Below, in pieces: positions 41,501-51,800 of a stretch of 64,000 bases of DNA. Source of the DNA: Desulfocapsa sp. (GTDB lineage: Bacteria; Desulfobacterota; Desulfobulbia; Desulfobulbales; Desulfocapsaceae). The notes under the pieces were generated by a model. The model saw only the letters and a list, made by a program, of their open reading frames with translations. It had not been told where the DNA came from and made no database searches. The position numbers were made by a program, and so were the translations under genes. The stretch lies in the NCBI GenBank assembly GCA_022712895.1, contig JAFLJS010000051.1:101927-165926 (forward strand), in the 5' to 3' direction. Position 1 is the first letter of the stretch; the number at the start of each line of letters is the position of its first letter.

Positions 41501-42262
41501 AAAGAGCTGACCCTTCTTTCCGGTACTATAACAATCCCCGAGGCGGAAATCTTGCTCAGGGATTTACCAAAAGGAACAAAAACAGCGTCCCCTGATATTG
41601 TCATTGTCCAGGAGATGAAAGAAGAAGAGTCAAGCAAGTCACCCATGCAAATGGATCTTAAAGTGAGCCTTGGCAAAAAAGTCTATTTCGCCGGACTTGG
41701 CGTAAATGCCTTTATTGACGGACAGTTAAGCATCACAGCACAACCTGAAGAGCAGATGCTTGGCAGTGGACAATTTCAAATCAGACAGGGGAGTTACAGG
41801 GCATACGGGCAGGATCTCGAAATTGAGAATGGCGTTATCTCCTTTCCTGGCGGCCCACTCACACAACCGGGTATCAACCTGCGTGCCACCAGATCCATTG
41901 GAGACGTGGTGGCCGGTATCTCAGTCATTGGCCCCGCCTCAAAACCCCGTATTACCACTTTCTCAAGACCTTCAATGTCTGAAAGCCAGATACTTTCTTA
42001 TATTATTACAGGCTCGTCACCCAGCACTGGTGGAGCAAAACTCTCGGTTGGGCGTCAGATAAACAACAAACTTTCGGTTTCCGTTGGGACTGATACAAAA
42101 ACTGGCGAAAGCCAATTTATTGCAAGGTATCGTCTAAGCAAAAAAATACATGTGGAGTCCACCACAGGAACCAGCAGTAATGCCGCCGATATCTTTTATA
42201 GTACTGAGCTTGGTGAGAAGAGTGAAGAACGTGCCGATGAAAATGAAAACGACTCGGAGTAA
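38582..42262 (+). CDS. tamB: TamB translocation/assembly module protein
   Basis: 1226 aa, TM N-terminus, C-terminal DUF490 features; follows tamA with ATGA overlap. Confidence 0.9.
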   Translation: MKKWIVRISVTGLAFLFLIIGTVSFLIGTQSGTNFIVTQAERLMNGQLQIGSATGTLLDRLELSDLLFESPAAGKAEVGKLVLDWKSSDLFNLHIHIVELSATNIHYTASQLETEAIAEPKSTASTTLPELALPITITVEKLLIDNVKFYTAKDVEPITITHTEISALWNTNGIQLKKLSFAMPEITLEAKGEVLPTGNYPLAFTTVITTLSPEYPSVTLRGDYGGDLQTLTINEQLRGELEADLQGTLQDVVNALAWDIKLNIIHFTPEIFNPDIPGIITGNIASTGTLQSLNATAQIAMRDTENSYGNWDAVLDADINLESLLISIKQCTLKQQDSPALIDLAGTVDMDQQLAIALSWKSLQWPITGEAEYSSSAGDIKLTGTIDDFHLDLQTTLSGSAIPDSAIQLSSDGNTESVHDLHLILNTLEGTIAVNGAVEWTPAVKWQVETTGSQLNPGVHYPGWQGSLDWLINSSGHLEKTDVFANVSITSVQGALRDIPVAASGNITIAPENIQIEKLLFSSGKARISAHGQLGKRSDLSWNIQVANFADLLPESSGQLTASGTVLGKMTAPKVTATIQGSSIAIPRLELQDLLLNTTLDLSWQEPFTLDLVVNNLQSGETLLSKITLQSSGKLTDHTLDLFASHKLADLSLALGGNYQEKLWQGTLSRLVLDSRDMGKWQIAKPTKIVAAAKEATIERLCLAHEQSELCINGTWDSENLHTGGKASLTDFPLSWLSPWFPDTLEELGGVFSFDAEASMQEKLKATAHARITPGEIKYITFKNSGILPHEGLKLDLQIADDGLDSNLWLSVDSNIISGKLQSPDLLRGDADHSPTIAGKLKIDASNFTLVEKLVADVENLSAKIDTDFTVTGTLAQPEVYGKGKLHIKNMLIPVAGLQLSNTSLDILADNSKITINGIFNSGKGSMALDGKAFLNAEEKYPASITLKGKNFRLINLPDIKVYLSSNLSIERKKELTLLSGTITIPEAEILLRDLPKGTKTASPDIVIVQEMKEEESSKSPMQMDLKVSLGKKVYFAGLGVNAFIDGQLSITAQPEEQMLGSGQFQIRQGSYRAYGQDLEIENGVISFPGGPLTQPGINLRATRSIGDVVAGISVIGPASKPRITTFSRPSMSESQILSYIITGSSPSTGGAKLSVGRQINNKLSVSVGTDTKTGESQFIARYRLSKKIHVESTTGTSSNAADIFYSTELGEKSEERADENENDSE

Positions 42263-42423
42263 CGCCACCTTTGAATGAGGTGGATTGCTTTTTTATTCAT
42301 TGTATATTCAGCCCCAAAAGGAACAACTGAAAAAGAACATCCTTGCATCGCTTATAGAATGCGCAACTGGGCAATATTTTATTGCATTTATCAGTTACTC
42401 ATAACCAAAACTAAGGATCTGCA

Positions 42424-42699
42424 ATGGCTCTTCAGACGAAATCAGACGAACAACGACATCACGTTCGGTATCAACTCAGAGGAAATATTTTCGACGGCCT
42501 CTTCACTGTAACGGATTTAAGCAGGGGTGGCATTGGCTTCGAATCTATATGCCAGGTAAAGAAGTTGGAAGGAAAAAGACTCCTCTTTTATCACAAGTTG
42601 TCTTCAGCCATGATACAAGCCAGCGCAAAAAAATACGTCCTACACGACTACAAAAAACAGACATCAAAGAAAACACCCGCAAGTTCAGAGCCAAACTAG
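42424..42699 (+). CDS. Short PilZ-like domain protein
   Basis: RHHVRYQLRGNIFDGLFTVTDLSRGGIGFES resembles PilZ RxxxR / DxSxxG motif. Confidence 0.5.
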   Translation: MALQTKSDEQRHHVRYQLRGNIFDGLFTVTDLSRGGIGFESICQVKKLEGKRLLFYHKLSSAMIQASAKKYVLHDYKKQTSKKTPASSEPN

Positions 42700-42730
42700 T
42701 CCGCCAAGACAGCAGGCCCTAAGTACTTGC

Positions 42731-44077
42731 TTATCGCTTCTTTTTATCTCTGTTTTTATCACGAATAAAGAGTTGTAAGGGCACTTTATCAAGCCCCAAC
42801 CCCTCACGAAATTTGTTTACCAGGTAGCGTTCGTAGGAGAAATGAACCCCCTTGGAACTGTTACTCATCACAACAAACTTTGGTGGACGGTGTCCAACCT
42901 GGGAAGTGTAATAAAATTTCAGCCGTTTGTTTTTATAGATTGGCGGCGAATGATCTTCAACCGCATCTTTTAACAATCTATTCAGTGCAGAAGTAGAAAA
43001 TGAGGATGTGAACTGTTTATACACCGAACCGATGGTGGGAAAAAGTCGTTTGATACCATAACCGGTAAGGGCAGAAGCCGTGAGTAACGGGGCAAAACTG
43101 ACAAAGGGAACAGCAAGGGCAATCTCACCCATAATCTGTTGCTGACGTATTTTATCATCTTTGACCAGATCCCATTTATTCACAAGCAGGATAAGCCCTC
43201 TCCCCTGCTCCTGGGTATAGCCAATAACCTTGGTATCCTGTTCGGTAATGCCTTCTTCGGCATCAATCAGGACAACGGCTATATCACATTTTTCAAGGGC
43301 TGCAAGAGCCTTTAAAATCGAAAACTTTTCAAGCTTCTCTGTGGTCTTCCCCTTTCGTCTGATACCTGCGGTATCAATCAGCAGATAGCTGTATTTTCCG
43401 TGAGTAAGTAACGTATCCACCGAATCACGGGTAGTACCTGACACCTCGGAAACAACCATGCGATTCTGCCCGAGTATCTGATTAATCATGGAAGATTTGC
43501 CAACATTGGGACGCCCAAAAAAAGCAACCTTCACAGTATCTGCCGGTAAATTCAAATCATCATCATTTACAATTAACTTTTCAGCTAAGGCGTCCATAAG
43601 GGTTCCATACCCGTACTTATGCTCTGCCGATACCGGCCAGAATTCATCTATGCCAAGCTCATAAAACTGGGGTAAATCATTCACTTCCTGTGCCGGGCTA
43701 TCAATCTTATTGATCACGAAGAAAACGGTCTTATCCGTACGGCGCAAGAGCTTGGTGACTTCATGATCCTGCGGTGTTACTCCTTCGCGTCCATCCAGCA
43801 CAAAGAGAATAATATCCGCCTCATCGATGGCAGCCATAGCCTGGTTACGAATATGCCCGCCCATGACATCACCGCTTGCGTCTTCTATGCCTCCGGTATC
43901 CACCAGCATAAAAGCCTTATCATCCCATGTCACCTTATCATAATGACGATCCCGGGTAACACCGGGAGTTGGATCAACCAGTGCCTTTCGAGACCTGGTT
44001 ATGCGATTGAACAGGGTAGATTTCCCTACATTTGGGCGCCCGACAAGAGCCACGATTGAATGTGTTTGAATGGCCAT
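42731..44077 (-). CDS. der: Ribosome biogenesis GTPase Der
   Basis: Two GTPase domains: VGRPNVGKSTLFNRI, FGRPNVGKSSMINQI, KH-domain C-terminus. Confidence 0.96.
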   Translation of the reverse strand: MAIQTHSIVALVGRPNVGKSTLFNRITRSRKALVDPTPGVTRDRHYDKVTWDDKAFMLVDTGGIEDASGDVMGGHIRNQAMAAIDEADIILFVLDGREGVTPQDHEVTKLLRRTDKTVFFVINKIDSPAQEVNDLPQFYELGIDEFWPVSAEHKYGYGTLMDALAEKLIVNDDDLNLPADTVKVAFFGRPNVGKSSMINQILGQNRMVVSEVSGTTRDSVDTLLTHGKYSYLLIDTAGIRRKGKTTEKLEKFSILKALAALEKCDIAVVLIDAEEGITEQDTKVIGYTQEQGRGLILLVNKWDLVKDDKIRQQQIMGEIALAVPFVSFAPLLTASALTGYGIKRLFPTIGSVYKQFTSSFSTSALNRLLKDAVEDHSPPIYKNKRLKFYYTSQVGHRPPKFVVMSNSSKGVHFSYERYLVNKFREGLGLDKVPLQLFIRDKNRDKKKR

Positions 44078-44115
44078 TTTATTATTCTTAATAAACTCGT
44101 AAAAGTTACATGTTA

Positions 44116-44270
44116 GATGACTAAATAAAAAGCTTCATATTCGAGGAACTTGCCCCGCAGGAAATGCCCTTGGGGTACAAACTTGATGGAGTCAGGCGTA
44201 CTTTAGTACGTACGGAACGACTACAAATTTGTAGTGTCGAAGAAGATGAAGAGTTTTTTATGACGCCATC
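44116..44270. repeat. Dispersed palindromic intergenic repeat, copy 5
   Basis: GATGACTAAATAAAAAGCTTCATATTCGAGG ... CGAAGAAGATGAAGAGTTTTTTATGACGCCATC; centre GGCGTACTTTAGTACGTACG. Confidence 0.75.
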
Positions 44271-44928
44271 ATTCTTTGATTTCTGCGATAAACTTATTGG
44301 AGGAAGCGATGGCAACATTCATGGACTGAACCAGTTCATCAATATGTCCTTCGAGATTAGCGAACTCTGCCTGTAGGGAGCCAATGGCTTGAGCATTCAG
44401 GTTATGTTTTAAAAAGAGTACGTTGTCATGGAAGATTCGCAACACAGGAGCCATGGATTCTTCTGCCGTTTTCATGGTATCCAGCATATCTGCATAACGG
44501 GACTTCGTCGCTGTAAGCTGTTTTTCGCTGGAGCGACGCATATTTTTGCTTTCATATTCTTTAAGCTCGCCTTTCCACTCTTTAAACAGTGCGTCAGCAA
44601 CGGATTCAATTTTATCAATTTGCGACGAAACATCGTCGGCTGCGCTTTTGCACTTTTTATATTCTTTATCAAATTTATCATAGGCCTTTTTCAAATCAGT
44701 CTCTTCAAGCTTTACTATGGAATCAAACTGTTCAAGAGCAGACTGAAACTGCTTCTGTGCATCCGCCTGAGAATCACGGCCGTCTTCAACTCGGTCAACA
44801 AGGATATCACGTTTATGAACACCCACCTTTTCCATAGCGCCATAATAGGTACTGGCACAAGATGTGAGAGTTGCCAGCAGCAGCACACTAAAAGCCAGCA
44901 ACAGCACAGACTGAACTGAACATTTCAT
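44269..44928 (-). CDS. DUF2959-like lipoprotein
   Basis: Lipobox LATLTSCAS; YYGAMEKVGVHKRDILVDRVEDGRDSQADAQKQFQSALEQF. Confidence 0.75.
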   Translation of the reverse strand: MKCSVQSVLLLAFSVLLLATLTSCASTYYGAMEKVGVHKRDILVDRVEDGRDSQADAQKQFQSALEQFDSIVKLEETDLKKAYDKFDKEYKKCKSAADDVSSQIDKIESVADALFKEWKGELKEYESKNMRRSSEKQLTATKSRYADMLDTMKTAEESMAPVLRIFHDNVLFLKHNLNAQAIGSLQAEFANLEGHIDELVQSMNVAIASSNKFIAEIKE

Positions 44929-44973
44929 ACAATAAACCTCATTATTCTTTTGATTGAAAATTCCTGCAAGAAT

Positions 44974-45987
44974 TTATTTCCATACTCCATGAATAGCTTG
45001 TCCACATGAAGGGCAACAGCCATTTTGCAGCCTGTTTTCATTGATGGAAAAACCGTGCCTTAGAATAACCTCAATACCACAGGATGGGCAAGATGTATTT
45101 TCACTACCATTGCCAGGTCTATTCCCCGTATACACGTAATGCAAACCAGCTGAAATTCCAATTTTCCTGGCTTTTTCCAAAGTCGCAACAGGTGTTGGTG
45201 GGCGATCCGTCATTTTATAAGTGGGATAAAATCCACTTACATGCCATGGGATAGCAGCATCAACAGAGTAGATGAATTCTGCGATATCTCGTAACTCTTC
45301 CTCACTATCATTATGACCGGGAATCACAAGAGTTGTCACCTCAACCAAAACACCAGCCTTATGCATACGCTGGATGGAATCGAGTACCGGTTGCAACCTG
45401 GCACCACAAACAGAACGATAGAAGGAATCACTAAATGCCTTGAGATCAATATTAATGGCATCGAGCCAGGGAGTCATGACTTCCGTGGCCTCCCGGCTCA
45501 TAAAACCATTGGAAACAAAAACATTCTTCAAACCCTGAGCCCTGGCAAGTTGCATACAGTCATACGCAAATTCAAAAAAAATAGTGGGCTCCACATAGGT
45601 ATAGCTAATGGATTTTGAACCAGAGGTGAGGGCTGCTTGTATTACATCTTCTGCGCTCTGCAAGGTTCCTGGCACTGTCTCCAATTCGGACACCTCAACT
45701 TGAGAAATAGACGCATTCTGACAATGATGACAGGAAAAGTTACAACCTGCAGTAGCTATTGAGTAGGAAAGGCTTCCGGGAAGGAGATGAAACAGAGGCT
45801 TTTTTTCTATGGGATCGACATGTGTTGCAACAAGCTGTCCGTACACCAGGCTGTAGAGAATACCATCTCTATTCTCCCTCACCCCACACTGGCCATGGCC
45901 GCCACTAGGAATGGTACAGTAATGATTGCAAAGGAGACAGTGAACACATCTGTCTTTCCCTTTCTTGTAAAGCATGGCTTCATGCAT
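44974..45987 (-). CDS. amrS: AmmeMemoRadiSam system radical SAM enzyme
   Basis: CNHYCTIPSGGHGQCGVREN, radical SAM CNFSCHHCQN, HVSGFYPTYKM. Confidence 0.92.
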   Translation of the reverse strand: MHEAMLYKKGKDRCVHCLLCNHYCTIPSGGHGQCGVRENRDGILYSLVYGQLVATHVDPIEKKPLFHLLPGSLSYSIATAGCNFSCHHCQNASISQVEVSELETVPGTLQSAEDVIQAALTSGSKSISYTYVEPTIFFEFAYDCMQLARAQGLKNVFVSNGFMSREATEVMTPWLDAINIDLKAFSDSFYRSVCGARLQPVLDSIQRMHKAGVLVEVTTLVIPGHNDSEEELRDIAEFIYSVDAAIPWHVSGFYPTYKMTDRPPTPVATLEKARKIGISAGLHYVYTGNRPGNGSENTSCPSCGIEVILRHGFSINENRLQNGCCPSCGQAIHGVWK

Positions 45988-46028
45988 ATTCTACCAGACA
46001 ATCTAAGCTCAGAAGAGCGGAAACAGTA

Positions 46029-46211
46029 TTATAAAAAGCGGATAAAAAAAGCAACAACGGAACGACAGACAGAGACCACTCTGGATTCTTTCCGGACATA
46101 AGAGTAGGGAACATAACTACTACACTCTGTACGACCGGGATCAGGATCAGGAAGAATAAGCTTCGGGGAAGCAATGCGACACAGAACGCCTTCTAATTGC
46201 CATTTTTTCAT
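46029..46211 (-). CDS. Possible 60-aa small protein
   Basis: Strong SD GGAGG 6 nt before ATG (GGAGGATTCACATG); no family recognised. Confidence 0.35.
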   Translation of the reverse strand: MKKWQLEGVLCRIASPKLILPDPDPGRTECSSYVPYSYVRKESRVVSVCRSVVAFFIRFL

Positions 46212-46382
46212 GTGAATCCTCCATTGAAAACAGAGACGTCAAGAAAGAGAAGACTCTTCCCCATGATTAATTCACAATACCACTAACAACAGCCAAGGTC
46301 AACGCTAAAAGCACCACATATCGATGCACATTGCCACAAACCTACCACATGAAGTACCTTTGGTAAATATCCTGCTGATTTT

Positions 46383-47144
46383 TTAGGACTTATTCTTTTT
46401 AGATTCGTCCTCTTGCCACATCTCATTCACAAAAAGATAGTGAGGATTAAATCGATCTTTATAACTCATGGCTGGTACTTCTTTTAAGTAGTAGCCAAGG
46501 TAGAGATACGCTATATCAAGTTTGAGGCAAGTATCTATGAGTGTCAGAATATTGAAAATACCGGGACTGCGTTTTCCATCAGCCGGGTCAAAATAAAAAT
46601 AGACAGCATTCATCCAGTTTTCACCAATATCCACAATTCCATTCCCGATTAAGCGGCCATCCAGACGATACCGTACCTCCATTCCTTGAACAATCTTATT
46701 CAGAAAAAATCCTTCATAGTAGGATCTTCCATCATTATTTTTATGGGGATAGCGATCTTTTAGAAATGTTTCACAAAGGCTTATATTTTCGGCTGTTGCT
46801 TCAATGGGTGCAAATTCAACATCAACATCCCGGTTTTTCTTGAGCACACGCCGCTGGTTTCTGTTCAGCACCATCTCCCGTACATGGAGACGAATGGGAA
46901 TACAGGAAATACAGTCAGAGCAGTGCATGGTGTAAATGCAGTTACCATTACGCCTGTAACCGGATGCCAGAAAAAGCTCCATCACCCGGTCAGCAACTGG
47001 TGAGAAGAGTGCCTGATAAAAAATTGCATCATGGGGCAGATTATAGGGACAGTCCACCGCCATTTCCGCAAAAAACTGATCAAGCCGAGGCTTGATCAGT
47101 TCAAATTCATGGGCACATTGAATGTCATACAAGGAAGAACTCAT
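46383..47144 (-). CDS. bpt: Aspartate/glutamate leucyltransferase (Ate1/Bpt family)
   Basis: SGYRRNGNCIYTMHCSDCISCIPIRLHV, YLYLGYYLKEVPAMSYKDRFNPHYLF. Confidence 0.88.
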   Translation of the reverse strand: MSSSLYDIQCAHEFELIKPRLDQFFAEMAVDCPYNLPHDAIFYQALFSPVADRVMELFLASGYRRNGNCIYTMHCSDCISCIPIRLHVREMVLNRNQRRVLKKNRDVDVEFAPIEATAENISLCETFLKDRYPHKNNDGRSYYEGFFLNKIVQGMEVRYRLDGRLIGNGIVDIGENWMNAVYFYFDPADGKRSPGIFNILTLIDTCLKLDIAYLYLGYYLKEVPAMSYKDRFNPHYLFVNEMWQEDESKKNKS

Positions 47145-47222
47145 AAAAAAAGATAACCATCACTCGTAAATATGATTACCACTGAAACTCAGTTCCATTA
47201 TGTACTAGCTCTCGGAACCGCA

Positions 47223-47300
47223 GTGTTACAGCGGGATACCGACAAACGTCCACGCTCGGGCCTCGCTGCGGCATTGTTTGTCAGCATCCCGCTGCAACAC
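47223..47300. repeat. Long near-perfect palindrome
   Basis: 25-nt arms GTGTTACAGCGGGATACCGACAAAC / GTTTGTCAGCATCCCGCTGCAACAC. Confidence 0.75.
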
Positions 47301-47366
47301 TTGCTATCAGATAATCCTGAAGAAGGGGCACCGACTGGAAGCTGAGTTTGGGTGGTAATCACACTC

Positions 47367-47476
47367 GTAAATGTTTAGCAGTGCACCAGATTCGCTCGAT
47401 CAGGTTATGTCGTCATAGCAGCGCTATACGACATAATCTGATCGTGAGCGAAGGTGGTGTGCTGCTGGGCATTTAC
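47367..47476. repeat. Long palindrome immediately downstream of gdhA
   Basis: GTAAATG..GCAGTGCACCAGATTCGCTCGATCAGGTTATGTCGTCATAGC / GCTATACGACATAATCTGATCGTGAGCGAAGGTGGTGTGCTGC..CATTTAC. Confidence 0.75.
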
Positions 47477-47480
47477 AATA

Positions 47481-48830
47481 TCAAACTAAACCTTGGTCCA
47501 GCATAGCATTCACCACCTTAACGAATCCGGCAATATTAGCACCTGCCACATAATTCCCTTGTACACCATAACTGTCACCCGCATCAACACAAGTGCGGTG
47601 GATGGATTTCATAATCTGCTTCAGGCGGTTATCCACCTCTTCACGTGGCCAGGATAAACGCATGGAGTTCTGGGCCATTTCAAGGCCTGAAACCGCAACC
47701 CCACCGGCATTAGCAGCTTTACCCGGTGCATAGAGGAGTTTATGCTCCACAAACAGATCAACTGCTTCCGGAACCGATGGCATATTAGCACCTTCCGCAA
47801 TAACATACACACCATTATCCACAAGATTCTTACCATCCAGTGCATTAATCTCATTCTGGGTGGCACTGGGAAATGCACAATCGGCCTTATGGTTCCATAG
47901 AGGATTGTAATCCAACGCTGGATCAACCGGAAAATACTCAGCGTTAGGATATGTCTCAGTATACTCCGACATACGCCCGCGACGTATATTTTTTAACTGC
48001 TGAACAAAAGCAAGTTTTTCACGATCAATTCCCTCTTCGTCGTAAATATAACCGCCAGAATCAGACAAAGTAACAATCTTTCCACCCAGATCCAGTAGTT
48101 TTTCCGTGGTATATTGCGCAACATTACCAGATCCGGAAACCAGGCAGGTCTTCCCTTCAAAGGTCTGACTTTTAGTAGCGAGCATTTCAGCTGCAAAATA
48201 CACTGTTCCATATCCAGTGGCCTCAGGACGAATAAGACTACCACCCCAGTCAAGACTCTTACCGGTAAGCACTCCGGTAAACTCATTACGCAATTTTTTA
48301 TACATTCCAAACAGAAAACCGATCTCCCGGGCTCCCACACCGATGTCACCCGCAGGAACATCTGTATTTGGTCCAATATGCCTTGCAAGCTCTGCCATAA
48401 AAGATTGGCAGAAACGCATCACTTCACCGTCAGATTTCCCTTTTGGATTAAAGTCAGAACCACCTTTCCCTCCGCCCATGGCAAGAGTGGTTAAGCCATT
48501 TTTAAACACCTGCTCAAAGGCCAGAAATTTAATAATGCCAAGGTTGACTGAAGGATGAAAACGCAAACCTCCTTTATAAGGGCCAATGGCAGAACTCATC
48601 TCCACACGAAAACCACGGTTCACATGCACCTGAGTATCGTCATCCATCCAGGGAACCCGGAACATAATCACCCTTTCCGGCTCAGTTATCCGTTCAAGAA
48701 CTGCCTGCTGCCTGTATTCCGGGTTTCGTTCAAGTACCGGCCGCACACTTTCCACAACTTCTTTTACCGCCTGGTGAAATTCACGTTGCTCCGGGTCTCT
48801 GTTTTGAATCAAACTGATGATCTCGTCCAT
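47481..48830 (-). CDS. gdhA: NADP-specific glutamate dehydrogenase
   Basis: GGLRFHPSVNLGIIKFLAFEQVFKNGLTTLAMGGGKGGSDFNPKGKSD. Confidence 0.95.
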   Translation of the reverse strand: MDEIISLIQNRDPEQREFHQAVKEVVESVRPVLERNPEYRQQAVLERITEPERVIMFRVPWMDDDTQVHVNRGFRVEMSSAIGPYKGGLRFHPSVNLGIIKFLAFEQVFKNGLTTLAMGGGKGGSDFNPKGKSDGEVMRFCQSFMAELARHIGPNTDVPAGDIGVGAREIGFLFGMYKKLRNEFTGVLTGKSLDWGGSLIRPEATGYGTVYFAAEMLATKSQTFEGKTCLVSGSGNVAQYTTEKLLDLGGKIVTLSDSGGYIYDEEGIDREKLAFVQQLKNIRRGRMSEYTETYPNAEYFPVDPALDYNPLWNHKADCAFPSATQNEINALDGKNLVDNGVYVIAEGANMPSVPEAVDLFVEHKLLYAPGKAANAGGVAVSGLEMAQNSMRLSWPREEVDNRLKQIMKSIHRTCVDAGDSYGVQGNYVAGANIAGFVKVVNAMLDQGLV

Positions 48831-48854
48831 GCTAACCTCCGTTAGTCTATTGTT

Positions 48855-51800
48855 TTAGCCTTCAAATTCAGCAGTGCATCCGCTTGTATTTTCTTTGTCA
48901 CAATCCTCCATATACAATACTGCCATCTCTTTCTTGCCGTCACATTTCATCACAAAGGGTTTTTCAAGGCGAATATGACGTACATACTTCCCGTCATCAA
49001 AATCGTTCTGGGCCATAAGCCATTCCCAATCCATGCAATCTTCACCTTTTTTACTGCTGCAACCAGCCAATCCATTGGTTTTCCGCTCGGTTACCGTCAG
49101 ATAGGGGATACCAAGGGAGGTAATGTTCTGAAAAAAATGGGAGCCCTGTGAGGGATCAGCATGCAATAATTCGTTTTGCAGCTCAATTATTGCCCCGACC
49201 CCAGAGATATCACGCCACTGCACAGGCACCCCAAGCCATGGATCTGCCGATCCCCAGCGTCCTGGGCCTATAAGGAGGTAGGGCCGTTTCTCTGCCTGAA
49301 TTCTTCCATTCAACACATTTATTTCACTGGCAATATCAACGGTTCTTGCAGCATCAAAACTTTCTGGCCGTACCAGAAGAATATCTTTCATGGTAGAAAA
49401 ACGGCCATGCCCCAGACAAGAACGAGAAAGACAAAAGCTACTCTCAATGTCACAGGCGCAGATAGTAACATCACTGCGTTCACCACCCGTCACCATGGGA
49501 CGCATCTGCAGGAAGTAAAAGGTGGATTTACTAATCTCTTTTTCCAGCACGACTGCGAACTCAATCTCAACCTCACACCCTAAACCACGTTTTCCCAGTT
49601 TGAGCAATTCGCGCAGAATCTCAGCTAGGGGATAAAGATTATGTTTCAGGACCCGGGCAAAAGTCATCACCTTGGGCCCTGGCATATCCGTATCACGGAT
49701 ACGATGTTCATCTGGCACATAAGTGGATGCCAGCATTCGCACGGGCTCTTCATTTTCCGCTGCCTGCACGGTCCGCCGTACAAGATTTGAGCTTTCTCGT
49801 TTTAAGGTAGCGGTGAAATCCATATCCAATGCGTAAAACTGACGCTGACTGTTGTCAAGTATATCTTCCACCGTCGAAAACTGAACAAGACGTTTAGGAT
49901 GTGCCGGAGAAAAACGGAGGGAACGTTCACCTTCAACCACTGTTTTCCCAATACCCAGAGCAATATGGCAGATACCTTCTTCCGCCTTCATTTTCATAAT
50001 TGGATAGTAGTTATGTGACTGGGCGACACCTGAAATATGGGGATAGAAATAGTTACTATGCTGGGTCCCCACTACCTGCTGCACAATCACTGCCATGGAA
50101 TCCTCCCTGCCCTGTTCCTGAACTCTGGAATAGGCTCTGGGGCTCTCGAACCACGTTGACGCATAGACAAGCTTCACCGCTTTTTCCAGCTGCATACAAC
50201 GCATGGCAAAAGAGGGGTGATTATTAGCCAAAAAGTAGGTGGAATACAAACCGGCATAAGGCCTGAAATGCGCATCTTCCAGCAAACTTGAGGAACGCAC
50301 AGACATGGGATAGTTAGCTTTCAGCAGGAAATCCTGCAAATCTTCCTGAAGCCAGTCAGGAAGGTCTGCCGCTAGAAAGCGTTCGGCTATTTCATCATCA
50401 GTTGCATCCTTATCGAGCTTCAGATTATTGATCCGAATGAAATCATCGAAACCGTCGGCAGTGATAACACAGGTTTTGGGCAGGGTAACCTTATTTGCCT
50501 TTAAAGCCGGAAGCGAGCTGCGCCATTGCTGTAACTGCATCCACATAAATGCCAGTCCACGGGCCTTGCCCCCCATTGAACCATTGCCGATTTTTACAAA
50601 CTCAATGATTTCCGGATCAAAGCGCTCCTTTGAATATTTGACCACTACTCCCTGCTGCCGTAGTTTGCGAAGCGAATGAACCTTGAAAACAAGATCACCC
50701 CTGAGTTCCGGACACTTATCAGTGACATGCTCTCTGTGCAAACGAGTTGCAAGTGCTACTTCTGCACGAGCCATTACCCAGTTGGAGAAATGATTACACT
50801 CAGCGTGATAGCAAATAGACTCAATGGGTACTTCTCGCAACTTCTGTTCAAACTCGTACAGATTCGATGCATGAGCAATGGCTTTCCCATCCGGAGTACG
50901 AAAAACAAAGTCACCAAAACCCAGGTAGTTTAAGAAAAAAGCATGGAGCTGATCTTTAATAAGAGGTGAATCCTTATCTAAGAATACAGCAGGAATCCTC
51001 TCCGCAGCCTCTCTGTTTTCAGGCTCTGAAGAAAGCACAAGCATGGGCAGGTCCGGTACTTCCTTTCGAATCCCCTCCAGCAGACGTAAGCCAGCTTTAG
51101 CATCCATCTTTCCCCTGCGAGGGAAACGCACATCCGAAATAATACCAAAGACATAGGGTTTATAGGCCTCATACAGCACCATGGCCTCTTCATAATTAAT
51201 GGCAGAAAGAATTTTCGGACGTGCCCGCATGCGCAGTAAACGATGGGATTCGTTAAGGCTTTCATCAAGAACTGCCTGGGTCTGACGCACCACTTCACGA
51301 TAGATAAGCGGCAGGAAAAAGGAACGATAAACAGGCGAATCTTCCACCAGAATAATCACACGGACCATGGCCCGGTGAGTATCTATATCCACGTTCACAT
51401 GGTCTTCAAAATTCTTAATTACGGCCAGGAGCAGATCCGACTCACAGCACCAGAGATAAATATCATCAATGGAATGGCATTCCACGTCATCGGGTACCGG
51501 ATAAATCCCCCGTAAAGAATGGGCAACCAGAACAATATGCTGCTGAGGGTGAATTTTTTTCACTTCAGCACCAAAAGAAAAAGCATCCATACCACCAACG
51601 TTGGGCATGGTTATCACAAGCTCGAAAGATTGTCTCCTGAGACGCTCAATAGCTTCTTTTCCAGACGAGACAAGGGTGATACGGGGGGCGCCACTCAGAT
51701 TAAGACCGAGGTACTCATTGATCAAACGAGTGGCAAGGGAGCCATCTTCCTCCATGATAAAAGCATCATAAGGTGAGGAAACCAGCAAGATTTCCTGCAC

